Shown one piece after another: positions 33,827-41,822 of a DNA stretch of 64,000 nucleotides. Source of the DNA: DMER64 sp049652385 (GTDB lineage: Bacteria > Bacteroidota > Bacteroidia > Bacteroidales > UBA932); contig JBASDX010000009.1 of the NCBI GenBank assembly GCA_049652385.1, positions 124,001 to 188,000 on the forward strand, read 5' to 3'. Below the pieces are notes generated by a model. It was not told the origin of the DNA. It worked only from the letters and a program-made list of their open reading frames with translations, and searched no databases. A program made the position numbers and the translations under genes. Every line of letters starts with the position of its first letter. The stretch's first letter is position 1.

Positions 33827-34867
33827 TTAGTCCCTGACGCAACGAACAGAATAGCCAAAGTCTTTAAAGTTGCAGCTGCTGGTTATGTAGTTGAAATCAT
33901 AACCCAGCATCCATGCCCAGGCGTAATTCTCGTTCTCCACGAATTCTGTAGAACTCCACCAGTAGCCGTACTTACCAAGGCTGTTGAATGGTTCAACTTC
34001 GTAGCGGCAGCCTCCGGGCAGCGCTGTGAACCCACTGGAGTTTGAGGCATCTTCGTTGGGGAAATTCCAATGGTCCGTTCCGGATTCTTTCATTTTTGCT
34101 CCGGCAACAAGGTCTCCTCCTAAATAATCAGCTATTTGAGTCCACTCTGCATCACTGGGCAGATGCCATCCCTTAGGACAAACGCCTTGCACACCACTTG
34201 GATTGGCTTTGCTGGTTTCAGCGCCGGCCATAGCGGCAGGCCAGTTGTACAAAACTCCGTAGGTTTTGTAATTGTCGGAATTTTTTGCCTTTGCCACATC
34301 AGTTCCTTCATACCCGAACACGTAATAAAAAGAACCAGTGGTATTTCCATCTGAAGGTTTATGAACAGAGGGCAGGTACCTCAAATTTTCAGCCATCCAC
34401 TCTTGTTGACCAATAATAACGGTTTTATATTTCATTCCGTCACGTTGATCGGTTAACGAACCATAAACAATGCTTCCGTCGCTGTTGTCCTTTGATGCCA
34501 GAGTTTTAAACGATTCTTCTTTACCGTAAGACGTGCCTTCACTATTAGTGGCAAAAGCCCGTACGTAATAGGTAGATTCAGGGCTCAAATTGGTAAGTTG
34601 TCCTGTAAAAGTTCCCAGGCCTTCTCCGGCCACTACCGTATTGTTATCTGTTGTGGGTTTTTTGGAAGTACCCCAACAAATACCGCGTGCCATTACATCT
34701 GCCCCTCCTGTTCTTGTTACCTTGCCTTCAGCAATGGCAGAAACAGCTGTAATCTCTGTTATTTTGCCGGTAAACACAGTAGGAGTAGTCACAAGTTTAT
34801 TCTCCGGATCGCAAGCAAGCAGAATACTTCCTGTAAGCAAAACTAAGAGCGCCTTTTGCATTTTCAT
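33827..34867 (-). CDS. FISUMP-domain lipoprotein with FN3-like domain
   Basis: 346 aa predicted lipoprotein (MKMQKALLVLLTGSILLAC, Cys19). An FN3-like domain (about residues 28-125: TGKITEITAVSAIAEGKVTR ... TYYVRAFATNSEGTSYGKE) precedes a FISUMP domain (TVIIGQQEWMAENLRYLPSV, YGVLYNWPAAMAG, GVCPKGWHLPSDAEW, NSSGFTALPGG, YWWSSTEF, VRCVRD). The architecture is the same as the gene at 4466, about 29 kb away. I start at the ATG 34867; the open frame upstream runs into a family B repeat. Function unknown; likely surface-exposed. Confidence 0.9.
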   Translation of the reverse strand: MKMQKALLVLLTGSILLACDPENKLVTTPTVFTGKITEITAVSAIAEGKVTRTGGADVMARGICWGTSKKPTTDNNTVVAGEGLGTFTGQLTNLSPESTYYVRAFATNSEGTSYGKEESFKTLASKDNSDGSIVYGSLTDQRDGMKYKTVIIGQQEWMAENLRYLPSVHKPSDGNTTGSFYYVFGYEGTDVAKAKNSDNYKTYGVLYNWPAAMAGAETSKANPSGVQGVCPKGWHLPSDAEWTQIADYLGGDLVAGAKMKESGTDHWNFPNEDASNSSGFTALPGGCRYEVEPFNSLGKYGYWWSSTEFVENENYAWAWMLGYDFNYITSSCNFKDFGYSVRCVRD

Positions 34868-34931
34868 ATGTTTAGAGATAAGAGATAGTGCTACTTGCAA
34901 AAGTAGAGGAAATTTCGAAAAAAAATGCGCA

Positions 34932-35039
34932 CCAAAACTCAATTCGGTGCGCAAGAAACCAGACGGCAAATTCCAATACCCTGACTCTATGCTGCTTATA
35001 GAAATGATTAAAAATTTGTGCGCACCAGATTGAGTATGG
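34932..35039. repeat. Family B inverted-repeat element
   Basis: 108 bp. Left arm CCAAAACTCAATTCGGTGCG, right arm CGCACCAGATTGAGTATGG. The left end is also a small palindrome (TGCGCACC ... GGTGCGCA, 34926-34953). The interior (AAGAAACCAGACGGCAAA, CCCTGACTCTATG) is close to the copy at 36029. It begins 21 bp beyond the stop of the lipoprotein gene at 35061. Confidence 0.85.
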
Positions 35040-35060
35040 ACAGGTTAACTGAACAACTAG

Positions 35061-35804
35061 CTAACCTAGAGGAATATCCGAGGCGTGAATAAAGTGTGTA
35101 TAGCTCCATCGCCAGAATGATTGTTTATTTTTATCAGTAAACTTATATAACCAAGAAAAAATCAATTCTTTTTCATTGACTTCAAACCTTATCTTTATCC
35201 CGTCTAGAACAAAGGAGTTTTCATCCTCAAGATACCAACTTCCAATCCAATCAGGGTCGTTAGAAAAAAAATAACTTCCATCTTTGTAAAAAGAAAAAAT
35301 ATCATTTTCTGTTTCAGGGGATGGAGGGTACGACTCAATAACATTACCTTCTGAGTCTGTAATGATATGCCAGCTTCTCTTCCAAGGATAATATGTAATC
35401 AAACCAAGAAGAGATGTCGTCCAATTACCCACCTTGATGGTAACTTCTTTAATGACTTCCTTTTTCTTATTAATGGCCTTGAAGACAAAAGATGTATCAG
35501 AGAATAAGCTTTCTGACATTTTAATAGTCCCAAACCTTGGATTCAACTGCTTCTGGTTGTTGACAAATAGAAGACTCACATTTTGACTGTTCCAGGAAAT
35601 CTCTATATCCTTATCACCATAAGGAATAGTATCGGTTGGAAAAGTAATCTCCAAGATTGGCTCTTTTTCTTCCGGTTCTTTTTCTTCTTCAACAGGGGGA
35701 GGTGGTGGAGGAGGAAGATCCTTATCGAACTCCGGGAACAACTCGCACCCTGTAATTGTCAACAGGGTCAGTAATAATACCAGGAATCTTTTTAGTTCTT
35801 TCAT
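35061..35804 (-). CDS. Hypothetical lipoprotein with proline-rich linker
   Basis: 247 aa. Lipobox LLTITGC (Cys20) is followed by a Pro run and acidic linker (DLPPPPPPPVEEEKEPEEKE), then an Ig-like strand pattern (ILEITFPTDTIPYGDKDIEI). The C-terminal half resembles lipocalin-like sheets (FSFYKDGSYFF ... WIGSWYLEDENSFVLDG). Unrecognised family; probably a surface or periplasmic lipoprotein. The base composition is more AT-rich than the neighbouring FISUMP genes, a hint of separate origin. It lies between two FISUMP genes on the same strand. Confidence 0.75.
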   Translation of the reverse strand: MKELKRFLVLLLTLLTITGCELFPEFDKDLPPPPPPPVEEEKEPEEKEPILEITFPTDTIPYGDKDIEISWNSQNVSLLFVNNQKQLNPRFGTIKMSESLFSDTSFVFKAINKKKEVIKEVTIKVGNWTTSLLGLITYYPWKRSWHIITDSEGNVIESYPPSPETENDIFSFYKDGSYFFSNDPDWIGSWYLEDENSFVLDGIKIRFEVNEKELIFSWLYKFTDKNKQSFWRWSYTHFIHASDIPLG

Positions 35805-35964
35805 CTTATAAACCCATAATAAACCAGTTAAAGATACAAGCTATTCCTTAGAAATAAAAATTCTCTTAACAGATTTTTACAATGTATTTATTTCTATGTC
35901 AACACATTTAACAACATGTCGGAGCAATGGTAAGATAAGTGTTTGCCGGATAGCAAACGGACTA

Positions 35965-36018
35965 TGGCGGCACGGAAAATCCTCCTCACCAGACGGCGAG
36001 CTCCCTTTCTGTTCGTTA
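35965..36018. repeat. Truncated family C element
   Basis: TGGCGGCACGGAAAATCCTC and CCTTTCTGTTCG match the first two thirds of family C; the rest is missing where family B begins, so B may have inserted into or replaced its end. Confidence 0.5.
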
Positions 36019-36028
36019 TTTTTGCGCA

Positions 36029-36136
36029 CTCAAACTCAATTTGGTGCGCAAGAAACCAGACGCCAAACATCAACACCCTGACTTTATGACGCTTACAGAA
36101 ACGACTAAAAATTTTTGCGCACCAGATTGAGTCTGG
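36029..36136. repeat. Family B inverted-repeat element
   Basis: 108 bp with arms CAAACTCAATTTGGTGCGCA and TGCGCACCAGATTGAGTCTG. Close in sequence to the copy at 34932. It ends 5 bp before the stop codon of the FISUMP gene at 36142. Confidence 0.85.
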
Positions 36137-36141
36137 ACAAC

Positions 36142-37545
36142 TTAATTCTTGACGCAGCGGACAGAATACCCTTCTTCCTTGAAGCGGCTGTATCTAAGTA
36201 TGTGTCTGTAATTGAAGTGCAAATTCCGGCCCCAAGCCTTATTGTGTCCGTCCTCTGTAGCACTCCACCAGTAGGCATAGTAACCAGGGTAGAAGAATGA
36301 GCTGGCCCTGTCAAATTTGCCCGCCGGAAGAGCAGTGAAACCTGATTTGTTCCTGTATTCAGGACAATCGGTATTGCCTACGGTTCCCGTTCCTGAATCA
36401 GAATTCCATCCGCTATCACTAGCCAGGGATTTGCCAATTTTCTTTCTTGGACCATGATCATCAGGGTCGTCCGGGTCAAAATCATCGGTACCATCATAGT
36501 TATAACCATGAGTTGCCAAATATTCCTCCATTTGTATCCATTCTTCATCATCGGGCAGGTGCCAGCCTTCGGGGCAAACACCCTGTACTTTACCGGGATT
36601 TATATCGCCTGCTCTTGTTTCTGCGCCTGCCATAGCCGCCGGCCAATTGTAGAGCACACCGTAGGGAGTGTAGTTTGCATGGGCTTTTGCCTCTGCTACG
36701 TTTGTGCCAGAGTAACCGTTAACATAATAGCAGGCTTGTGTGTCGCTCGCTGTTTCTGGGCCAACAACAGAAGGCAGATATCTCAGGTTCTCTGCCATCC
36801 AGATTTGGCTGCCGATGGTTACCGTTCTGTAAACAGCGCCATCTCTGGCATCGGTGAAAGTATCACCTGAAGCTTCCTGGTTTGTTGTGAACGTTACCTG
36901 ATTTCCGTAGGCTGTACCTTCAGCATTTGAGGCATAGGCCCGTACGTAATACGTTGTGTTGGGGGTGAGGCTTGTCAGCTCACTCGTATAGCTCCCCGTA
37001 CCTGTGCCGTCTTCCGTTTTAGCGTCTGCTGTGGTAGGTTCCTCTGATGTGCTCCAGCAAGCACCTCGGGCTGTAACTTCAGCTCCTCCGTCATCAGTCA
37101 CCTGGCAGGGGCAAGAAGCAGTTGATGTTGTAATGTCCGCAATTCCACCTGTAGTAACAGTAGGCAGGGTTGCCTGTACTACCCTTGTTGTAAAAGTTTT
37201 TTGCTCACCGTATGCTGTACCTTCAGAATTTGTGGCATAGGCCCGTACGTAATACGTTGTGTTGGGAGTGAGGCCTGTTATATCACTCGTATATATCCCC
37301 ATACCTGTACCGTCTTCCGTTTTAGCGTCTGCTGTGGTAGGTTCCTCTGATGTATTCCAGCAAACGCCGCGGGCTGTTACTTCGGCTCCTCCATCTTCCG
37401 TCACTTCACTGGAGCAAACGGCAGAAGTAGTCGTGATATCTGTAATATCACCCGTAGTTACCGAGGGAATTGTCTTTACTTTTTCCTGAGGTTTACAGGA
37501 AACCAGCAATCCCAGAAAGATAAGGAAGATTGTTTTTTTCATCAT
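36142..37545 (-). CDS. FISUMP-domain lipoprotein with two FN3-like repeats
   Basis: 467 aa predicted lipoprotein (MMKKTIFLIFLGLLVSC, Cys17). Two FN3-like repeats follow with a 303-bp (101-residue) period: SVTTGDITDITTTSAVCSSE... and TVTTGGIADITTSTASCPCQ..., both with ARG.CW.TSEEPTTADAKTE and TPNTTYYVRAYA.N.EGTAYG. The FISUMP domain has TVTIGSQIWMAENLRYLPSV, YGVLYNWPAAMAG, GVCPEGWHLPDDEEW, NKSGFTALPAGKF, YWWSATEDG and VRCVKN. The 5' end is nearly the same as that of the next FISUMP gene, 18 bp upstream, so the pair arose by recent duplication and is probably one operon. Confidence 0.9.
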   Translation of the reverse strand: MMKKTIFLIFLGLLVSCKPQEKVKTIPSVTTGDITDITTTSAVCSSEVTEDGGAEVTARGVCWNTSEEPTTADAKTEDGTGMGIYTSDITGLTPNTTYYVRAYATNSEGTAYGEQKTFTTRVVQATLPTVTTGGIADITTSTASCPCQVTDDGGAEVTARGACWSTSEEPTTADAKTEDGTGTGSYTSELTSLTPNTTYYVRAYASNAEGTAYGNQVTFTTNQEASGDTFTDARDGAVYRTVTIGSQIWMAENLRYLPSVVGPETASDTQACYYVNGYSGTNVAEAKAHANYTPYGVLYNWPAAMAGAETRAGDINPGKVQGVCPEGWHLPDDEEWIQMEEYLATHGYNYDGTDDFDPDDPDDHGPRKKIGKSLASDSGWNSDSGTGTVGNTDCPEYRNKSGFTALPAGKFDRASSFFYPGYYAYWWSATEDGHNKAWGRNLHFNYRHILRYSRFKEEGYSVRCVKN

Positions 37546-37563
37546 TACAAGTTTTAAAAAGCC

Positions 37564-38295
37564 TTAATCCTTGACACAACGGACAGAGAAACCGTTTGCC
37601 TTAGACCAGGTGTATATACCTACACCGACGGAACTACTACACAGGTCCATGTACCTGGCGGTTTGCCCACTTATCTCTGTTGAAAACCACCAAAGGCCTT
37701 CAGACCCAATGTATTTGAACGTATAATCATAGAAACGATAGCCACCCGGAAGAGCAGAAAAACCGGATTTGTTTCTGTATTCAGGAAAATCGATATTTCC
37801 CACAGCTCCTGTTTGGTTATAGAAGTCCCATCCGCTATCACTAGCCAGAGATTTAGCAATTTTATCATGGTCACCACCTTTGGATCCATCGTAATTATAG
37901 CCATTATTTACCAAATAATTTTCCAAAATTTCCCATTCTTCTTCGCTTGGTAAATGCCAACCGTCAGGGCACGCAGAATTGGCTGCCGGCCAGTTGTACA
38001 AAACGCCATATGTCTCATAGGGGTTAATTTCCCCTTCTTCATGATTTTTCGCAGCGGATACACTAGTACCGTCGTAACCGTAGATGTAATAGTAAGAAAC
38101 GGTTGAAGATCCAGTTTGTGGGCCAACAACAGAAGGTAAATATTTCAGATTCTCAGCCATCCAGGTTTGACTGCCAATGGTCACCGTTTTATAGACTGTG
38201 CTATCGCGCTCATCTGTAAACGTAGAAGGTGCGTCTTGTGGTTTACAGGCAATGAGCAATCCCAAAAAGATAAAGAAAATAGTTTTTTTCATCAT
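37564..38295 (-). CDS. Minimal FISUMP-domain lipoprotein
   Basis: 243 aa, signal MMKKTIFFIFLGLLIAC (Cys17), then a FISUMP domain with no FN3-like part (TVTIGSQTWMAENLKYLPSV, YGVLYNWPAANSACPDGWHL, NKSGFSALPGGYRF, LWWFSTEI, VRCVKD). It is the shortest FISUMP protein in the window and first in the pair with 36142-37545. Its leader region (38296-38537) holds a small hairpin and a 20-bp tandem repeat. Confidence 0.88.
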   Translation of the reverse strand: MMKKTIFFIFLGLLIACKPQDAPSTFTDERDSTVYKTVTIGSQTWMAENLKYLPSVVGPQTGSSTVSYYYIYGYDGTSVSAAKNHEEGEINPYETYGVLYNWPAANSACPDGWHLPSEEEWEILENYLVNNGYNYDGSKGGDHDKIAKSLASDSGWDFYNQTGAVGNIDFPEYRNKSGFSALPGGYRFYDYTFKYIGSEGLWWFSTEISGQTARYMDLCSSSVGVGIYTWSKANGFSVRCVKD

Positions 38296-38390
38296 ACTTA
38301 GCTTTAGAGTTAATTAACTATTGAAGACACAGAAGCAACCGGGACTCTACCCGGTATTAGTACACCAAAAATGTATTGGATCAAATGGAA

Positions 38391-38426
38391 CAAAAAGGAG
38401 CAAAGGGGAGCAAAAAGGAGCAAAGG
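38391..38426. repeat. 20-bp tandem repeat, 1.8 copies
   Basis: CAAAAAGGAGCAAAGGGGAG followed at once by CAAAAAGGAGCAAAGG. It lies about 100 bp upstream of the FISUMP gene start and could be a regulator site or simple slippage. Confidence 0.6.
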
Positions 38427-38537
38427 CTCTGAAATTAAATACTACTACTTGCTCTTAGGTATTTAGGGAACTTAGAATTTTCCGAGTATTTAATTCATGA
38501 AGTATTAACAAATATAAACCTTTTTTTAACATCAAAA

Positions 38538-38626
38538 GGTAGTGAGTGACCATGTTAAAAATTAAACACTAACACACAGAAGTATAAGAGGCTACGACGG
38601 TCGAAGAGCTAAGGTAACTCACTACG
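38538..38626. repeat. 89-bp family A unit (diverged interior)
   Basis: GGTAGTGAGT at the left end and ACTCACTACG at the right end, exactly 89 bp. The last base differs from the consensus and the interior is AT-rich and diverged. It ends 20 bp beyond the stop of the lipoprotein gene at 38647. Confidence 0.75.
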
Positions 38627-38646
38627 CTTCTGGCAGAGGAAGGCTT

Positions 38647-39264
38647 TTAGTCTTCCAGGTCGTTGTTGTTCAGTGGCAGGTATCTTGTGCTGTAAACGCT
38701 GATGCCTTCCAGGGTTGGTGAGAGGGAGTGGAGGTGGGAAATCAGGTTTTCGCTTTCCAAGGGATAATGTTCGGCGATATAGTCTTGCAGCAAAGCCCGC
38801 ATATATGGGGTGGAATAGACGATTTGCAGCGTAGTGCCGTCGGCCTGGCAGGGAATGGTGTAGGAGCGGCCTTTGGTGTCGTAAAATTGAAAAAAGAGCA
38901 CATTCCGGACCAGACGGTATAAGCCGGTGTATACATAACCGGAAGAAAATTGCAAAGAATAGCTGCCGCTGGACGGGTCTTCGGCAGATGTGCGTGTAAC
39001 CACTATTTTCTCAGGCTCTTTCAGCAAATCTCTGAAGGACTGGTAATTGTTGTTGACAAAAGCCGTTAATACAGATAAATCTCCCGAGGCGCCGGGGGAA
39101 ATAGATATGGAAAGATGTACCCGTGACGTATCTATATGCCAGGTGCCGAGGAAAGCATTTTCCACCACTTTCTTCGGGTTTCCGTAACAGCTGCCCAACA
39201 GCAGCAGCGCAGAAAGGCACGGAAGAAAGTACAAGGTAATGACCTTATGTGGGTTACGCCGCAT
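38647..39264 (-). CDS. Hypothetical lipoprotein, lipocalin-like
   Basis: 205 aa. Signal with lipobox LLLLGSC, then GNPKKVVENAFLGTWHIDTS, a start typical of Bacteroidetes lipocalin-like/DUF lipoproteins (GTW motif), and beta strands (YSLQFSSGYVYTGLYRLV, VLFFQFYDTKGRSYTIPCQA). I do not recognise a named family. The gene is transcribed leftward from near hflX. Confidence 0.75.
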   Translation of the reverse strand: MRRNPHKVITLYFLPCLSALLLLGSCYGNPKKVVENAFLGTWHIDTSRVHLSISISPGASGDLSVLTAFVNNNYQSFRDLLKEPEKIVVTRTSAEDPSSGSYSLQFSSGYVYTGLYRLVRNVLFFQFYDTKGRSYTIPCQADGTTLQIVYSTPYMRALLQDYIAEHYPLESENLISHLHSLSPTLEGISVYSTRYLPLNNNDLED

Positions 39265-39302
39265 AACACCTCAAAAATAATAAAAAATGTGAACAGGAGA
39301 CA

Positions 39303-40469
39303 TTACCACAAGAAAGTACCAAAAGGATACCGTCCGGCCTGCACTTCCGCAGCCATGTTGTAAAGGTCTTTTCTGAGCTTGTCTATATTGGTTTTTTCTT
39401 TGGCAGAAATGAAAATGCAAGGAGCGTGCAATTTGGACATCCAGCTTTTTTGTAAGGCTTCCAGATCCACAGGTTCGCCTTCGTTTTCCAATGCACCGGA
39501 GGTCCGATAAGCGTCTATTTTGTTAAAAATCAAGTAGGTGGGTTTTCCTGCACAGCCGATATCTTTTAACGTGTTGTTTACGACAGAAATCATCTCTTCA
39601 AAATGTGGATGGGAAATGTCCACAATATGCAACAGCACATCGCTTTCCCGTACTTCGTCAAGGGTGCTTTTAAACGACTCAATCAGCTGGGTCGGCAATT
39701 TACGGATAAAACCAACCGTGTCACTCAGCAGGAAAGGAATGTTGTCCACCACAATTTTACGCACGGTCGTATCGAGGGTGGCAAAAAGTTTATCCTCGGC
39801 AAGCAGATCTGTTTTTGCCAAAAGATTCAAGAGGGTGCTTTTGCCTACGTTCGTGTACCCAACCAAAGCCATGCGTACGAGCGTGCCGCGGTTGCTCCGT
39901 TGCGAAGCCATTTGACGGTCAATCTTTGCCAGACGTTTTTTTAACAAAGAAATTTTGTCCAGAATCAACCGGCGGTCCGTTTCCAACTGTGTCTCACCGG
40001 GACCTCTCAAACCGATACCTCCCCTTTGGCGTTCCAGGTGGGTCCACATCCTTACGAGCCGAGGCAGCAGGTATTCGTATTGCGCCAGTTCTACCTGAGT
40101 TTTTGCGTAAGCCGTCTTGGCACGCTGGGCAAAAATATCCAGAATCAGGTTGGTTCTGTCCAACACGATACAATCGAGCGCTTTATCCAGGTTGCGCAAT
40201 TGCGTGGGTGTCAGCTCATCGTCAAATATAACCGTGCCGATTTCTTCTGCTTTGACGAAGGCGGCCAACTCTTCCAGCTTACCTTTACCCAGGTAAGTAG
40301 CAACGAGTGGTTTAGGCAAACGCTGCATAAAGCGGCCGGAGGATGTCAGGCCGGCCGTAAGGGCCAGGAATTCCAGCTCGTCCAAATGGTCTTCAAAAAT
40401 ACGGGAATCCATTTGTGGTTGCAGAACTCCCACAAAAACGGCTTTTTTGTTATCGGCTCTTTCTTTCAT
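39303..40469 (-). CDS. hflX: Ribosome-rescue GTPase HflX
   Basis: 388 aa. HflX splits stalled or heat-stressed 70S ribosomes. The N-terminal HflX domain has TYLGKGKLEEL, VIFDDELTPTQLRNLDKAL, DRTNLILDIFAQRA and GLRGPGETQLETDRR. The G domain has GYTNVGKSTLLN, the switch region ATLDTTVRK, DTVGFIRKLP and NKID. The start codon follows directly on the U run of the tonB terminator hairpin, so transcription probably arises by read-through or from a promoter inside that hairpin. Confidence 0.96.
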   Translation of the reverse strand: MKERADNKKAVFVGVLQPQMDSRIFEDHLDELEFLALTAGLTSSGRFMQRLPKPLVATYLGKGKLEELAAFVKAEEIGTVIFDDELTPTQLRNLDKALDCIVLDRTNLILDIFAQRAKTAYAKTQVELAQYEYLLPRLVRMWTHLERQRGGIGLRGPGETQLETDRRLILDKISLLKKRLAKIDRQMASQRSNRGTLVRMALVGYTNVGKSTLLNLLAKTDLLAEDKLFATLDTTVRKIVVDNIPFLLSDTVGFIRKLPTQLIESFKSTLDEVRESDVLLHIVDISHPHFEEMISVVNNTLKDIGCAGKPTYLIFNKIDAYRTSGALENEGEPVDLEALQKSWMSKLHAPCIFISAKEKTNIDKLRKDLYNMAAEVQAGRYPFGTFLW

Positions 40470-40500
40470 AAAAAAAGAGCGCCCTCAAAGGCGGACGCTC
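40470..40500 (-). terminator. Intrinsic terminator after tonB
   Basis: On the minus strand GAGCGTCCGCC-TTTGA-GGGCGCTC is followed by seven Ts that abut the hflX ATG. It lies 40 bp beyond the tonB stop. Confidence 0.75.
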
Positions 40501-40540
40501 CATTCGCAATAAAGAAATATCCAATGGTATACAAAGAATC

Positions 40541-41233
40541 CTATCGTAACTGGAAGTTCAAGGGGAAGTTGTAACGTACCCTGACAGCCTTATCACGTTG
40601 GCGGCCGGGCTTCCAGCGGGGAGAGGAGGAAACTACGCGTATGGCCTCTTTGTCTATAGAGGGGTCAACACCTCTGAGAACGGCCACATTTTTAACATAT
40701 CCGTCTGCGTCTACAATAAACGTCAGGATAACGCGTCCTTGAACACCGTTTTCTTTGGCCACCTCGGGATAAACAATCCGTTCAAAAACCCATTTGGTAA
40801 ACGTGTTTTCGTCTCCACCCATAAAAGTGGGCTTTTCTTCCACAATGGCAAGAGGAATTTCTTCTTCTTCCACAGCTTCTTCTTGGGTATATGAAATGTA
40901 ATCCCGGATTTCCACAGCAAAACTGGCATCGTCTTCCGTATCTATGAAAATATCCTCTTCAATGGTAATATCGTCGTCCACAATTTCAATAGCATCTGAA
41001 AGGACAGGAGCCTGAGGCACTTCCGGCGGTGGCGGAGGAGTTTCCATAGTAACAGGAATCTGCTCTTCTTCTATAATCAGCTGTACTTCTGCCGTAAGCA
41101 TGCTGATATCTTTGTCGTACGTTTTGTACTCAAATGCAGCAAGTATGATGACAAGAGCAGCAATGAGTCCGATTTCAATGAAAAGGACCCGCTTGTTTTC
41201 TAGGTTTGCCTTAGGGCTTTTTTTTAGTTCCAT
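40541..41233 (-). CDS. tonB: TonB family energy-transducing protein
   Basis: 230 aa. A short cytoplasmic start (MELKKSPKANLENKR), a membrane anchor (about residues 17-36, VLFIEIGLIAALVIILAAFE), a Pro-rich periplasmic linker (METPPPPPEVPQAPVL), acidic repeats (DDDITIEEDIFIDTEDDASF), and a TonB_C domain (YPEVAKENGVQGRVILTFIV ... SPRWKPGRQRDKAVRVRYNF). It couples the proton-motive force to outer-membrane receptors such as the one at 43718. I use the ATG at 41233; the frame upstream is within the tRNA gene. Confidence 0.95.
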   Translation of the reverse strand: MELKKSPKANLENKRVLFIEIGLIAALVIILAAFEYKTYDKDISMLTAEVQLIIEEEQIPVTMETPPPPPEVPQAPVLSDAIEIVDDDITIEEDIFIDTEDDASFAVEIRDYISYTQEEAVEEEEIPLAIVEEKPTFMGGDENTFTKWVFERIVYPEVAKENGVQGRVILTFIVDADGYVKNVAVLRGVDPSIDKEAIRVVSSSPRWKPGRQRDKAVRVRYNFPLNFQLR

Positions 41234-41255
41234 AGTTGTAAAAGAATAAATGTTG

Positions 41256-41329
<74 letters not shown>

Positions 41330-41375
41330 TGTAGGACTTGCAAAAGTATATAAATTTTTTTAAAAAACAATTTTG

Positions 41376-41383
41376 TACTTTTG
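41376..41383 (+). promoter_or_regulatory. Bacteroidetes -7 element abutting ybeY
   Basis: TACTTTTG matches TAnnTTTG and ends 4 bases before the ybeY ATG (41388), implying a leaderless or nearly leaderless transcript. No clear -33 TTTG is seen. Confidence 0.45.
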
Positions 41384-41387
41384 CCGC

Positions 41388-41822
41388 ATGATTCTTTTTC
41401 ACATACAGGCGCCTGGTATTAAGATAAGCAACAGACGTGCCATAAAAGAGTGGATAAAGGTAGTTCTTAAGGAAAAAGAAAAAGAAGCAGGAGATATCAA
41501 TATCATCCTAAGTACTTCCGAATATGTGCTGGAGCTAAACAAGAAGTATTTAAACCACCATTATCACACAGACGTAATCACTTTTCCATACGCATCGCCT
41601 AATGAGAAAAGATTATGCGGGGATATTTTTATAGATATCCAGACAGTATCAAAAAACGCCAAACTGTACCGACAGACGACGAGCAATGAGTTATTGCGTG
41701 TCATAATCCATGGGATACTCCATTTAGCGGGAATGAGGGATGAGACGGAACAAGAGTTGCAAGAGATGAGAATGGAGGAGGATAAGGCCCTGGAAAAGAT
41801 TAAAATAAAACAAATCATTTGA
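41388..41822 (+). CDS. ybeY: Endoribonuclease YbeY
   Basis: 144 aa zinc-dependent RNase for 16S rRNA 3' maturation and ribosome quality control. Motifs are TDVITFPY (from the usual TDVLSFP), CGDIFIDIQTV, and the metal site HGILHLAGMRDE. The third His of the textbook HGxLHLxGYDH is absent, a form I associate with Bacteroidetes YbeY. Start is the ATG at 41388; a TTG at 41373 lies inside the -7 element. The stop overlaps the TTG start of mnmG. Confidence 0.95.
   Translation: MILFHIQAPGIKISNRRAIKEWIKVVLKEKEKEAGDINIILSTSEYVLELNKKYLNHHYHTDVITFPYASPNEKRLCGDIFIDIQTVSKNAKLYRQTTSNELLRVIIHGILHLAGMRDETEQELQEMRMEEDKALEKIKIKQII

Larger units (their letters stand above)
35805..36141. other. Gap with truncated family C and complete family B
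   Basis: AT-rich upstream region of the lipoprotein gene, a small hairpin GTTTGC-CGGATA-GCAAAC (35941-35958), a truncated family C copy (35965-36018), then family B (36029-36136). No gene is visible. Confidence 0.7.
38296..38646. other. FISUMP leader region with tandem repeat and family A unit
   Basis: No gene is visible. It holds hairpin ACCGGG-ACTCTA-CCCGGT (38338-38355), a direct repeat of CAAAAAGGAGCAAAGGGGAG (38391-38410, partly repeated to 38426), an AT-rich stretch, and an 89-bp family A unit (38538-38626). Confidence 0.7.

Noticed and set aside
38647..39264. Lipoprotein gene as a seventh FISUMP gene
   Set aside because: It lacks the WMAENL, GWHLP and VRCVKD motifs; only the lipoprotein signal is shared.
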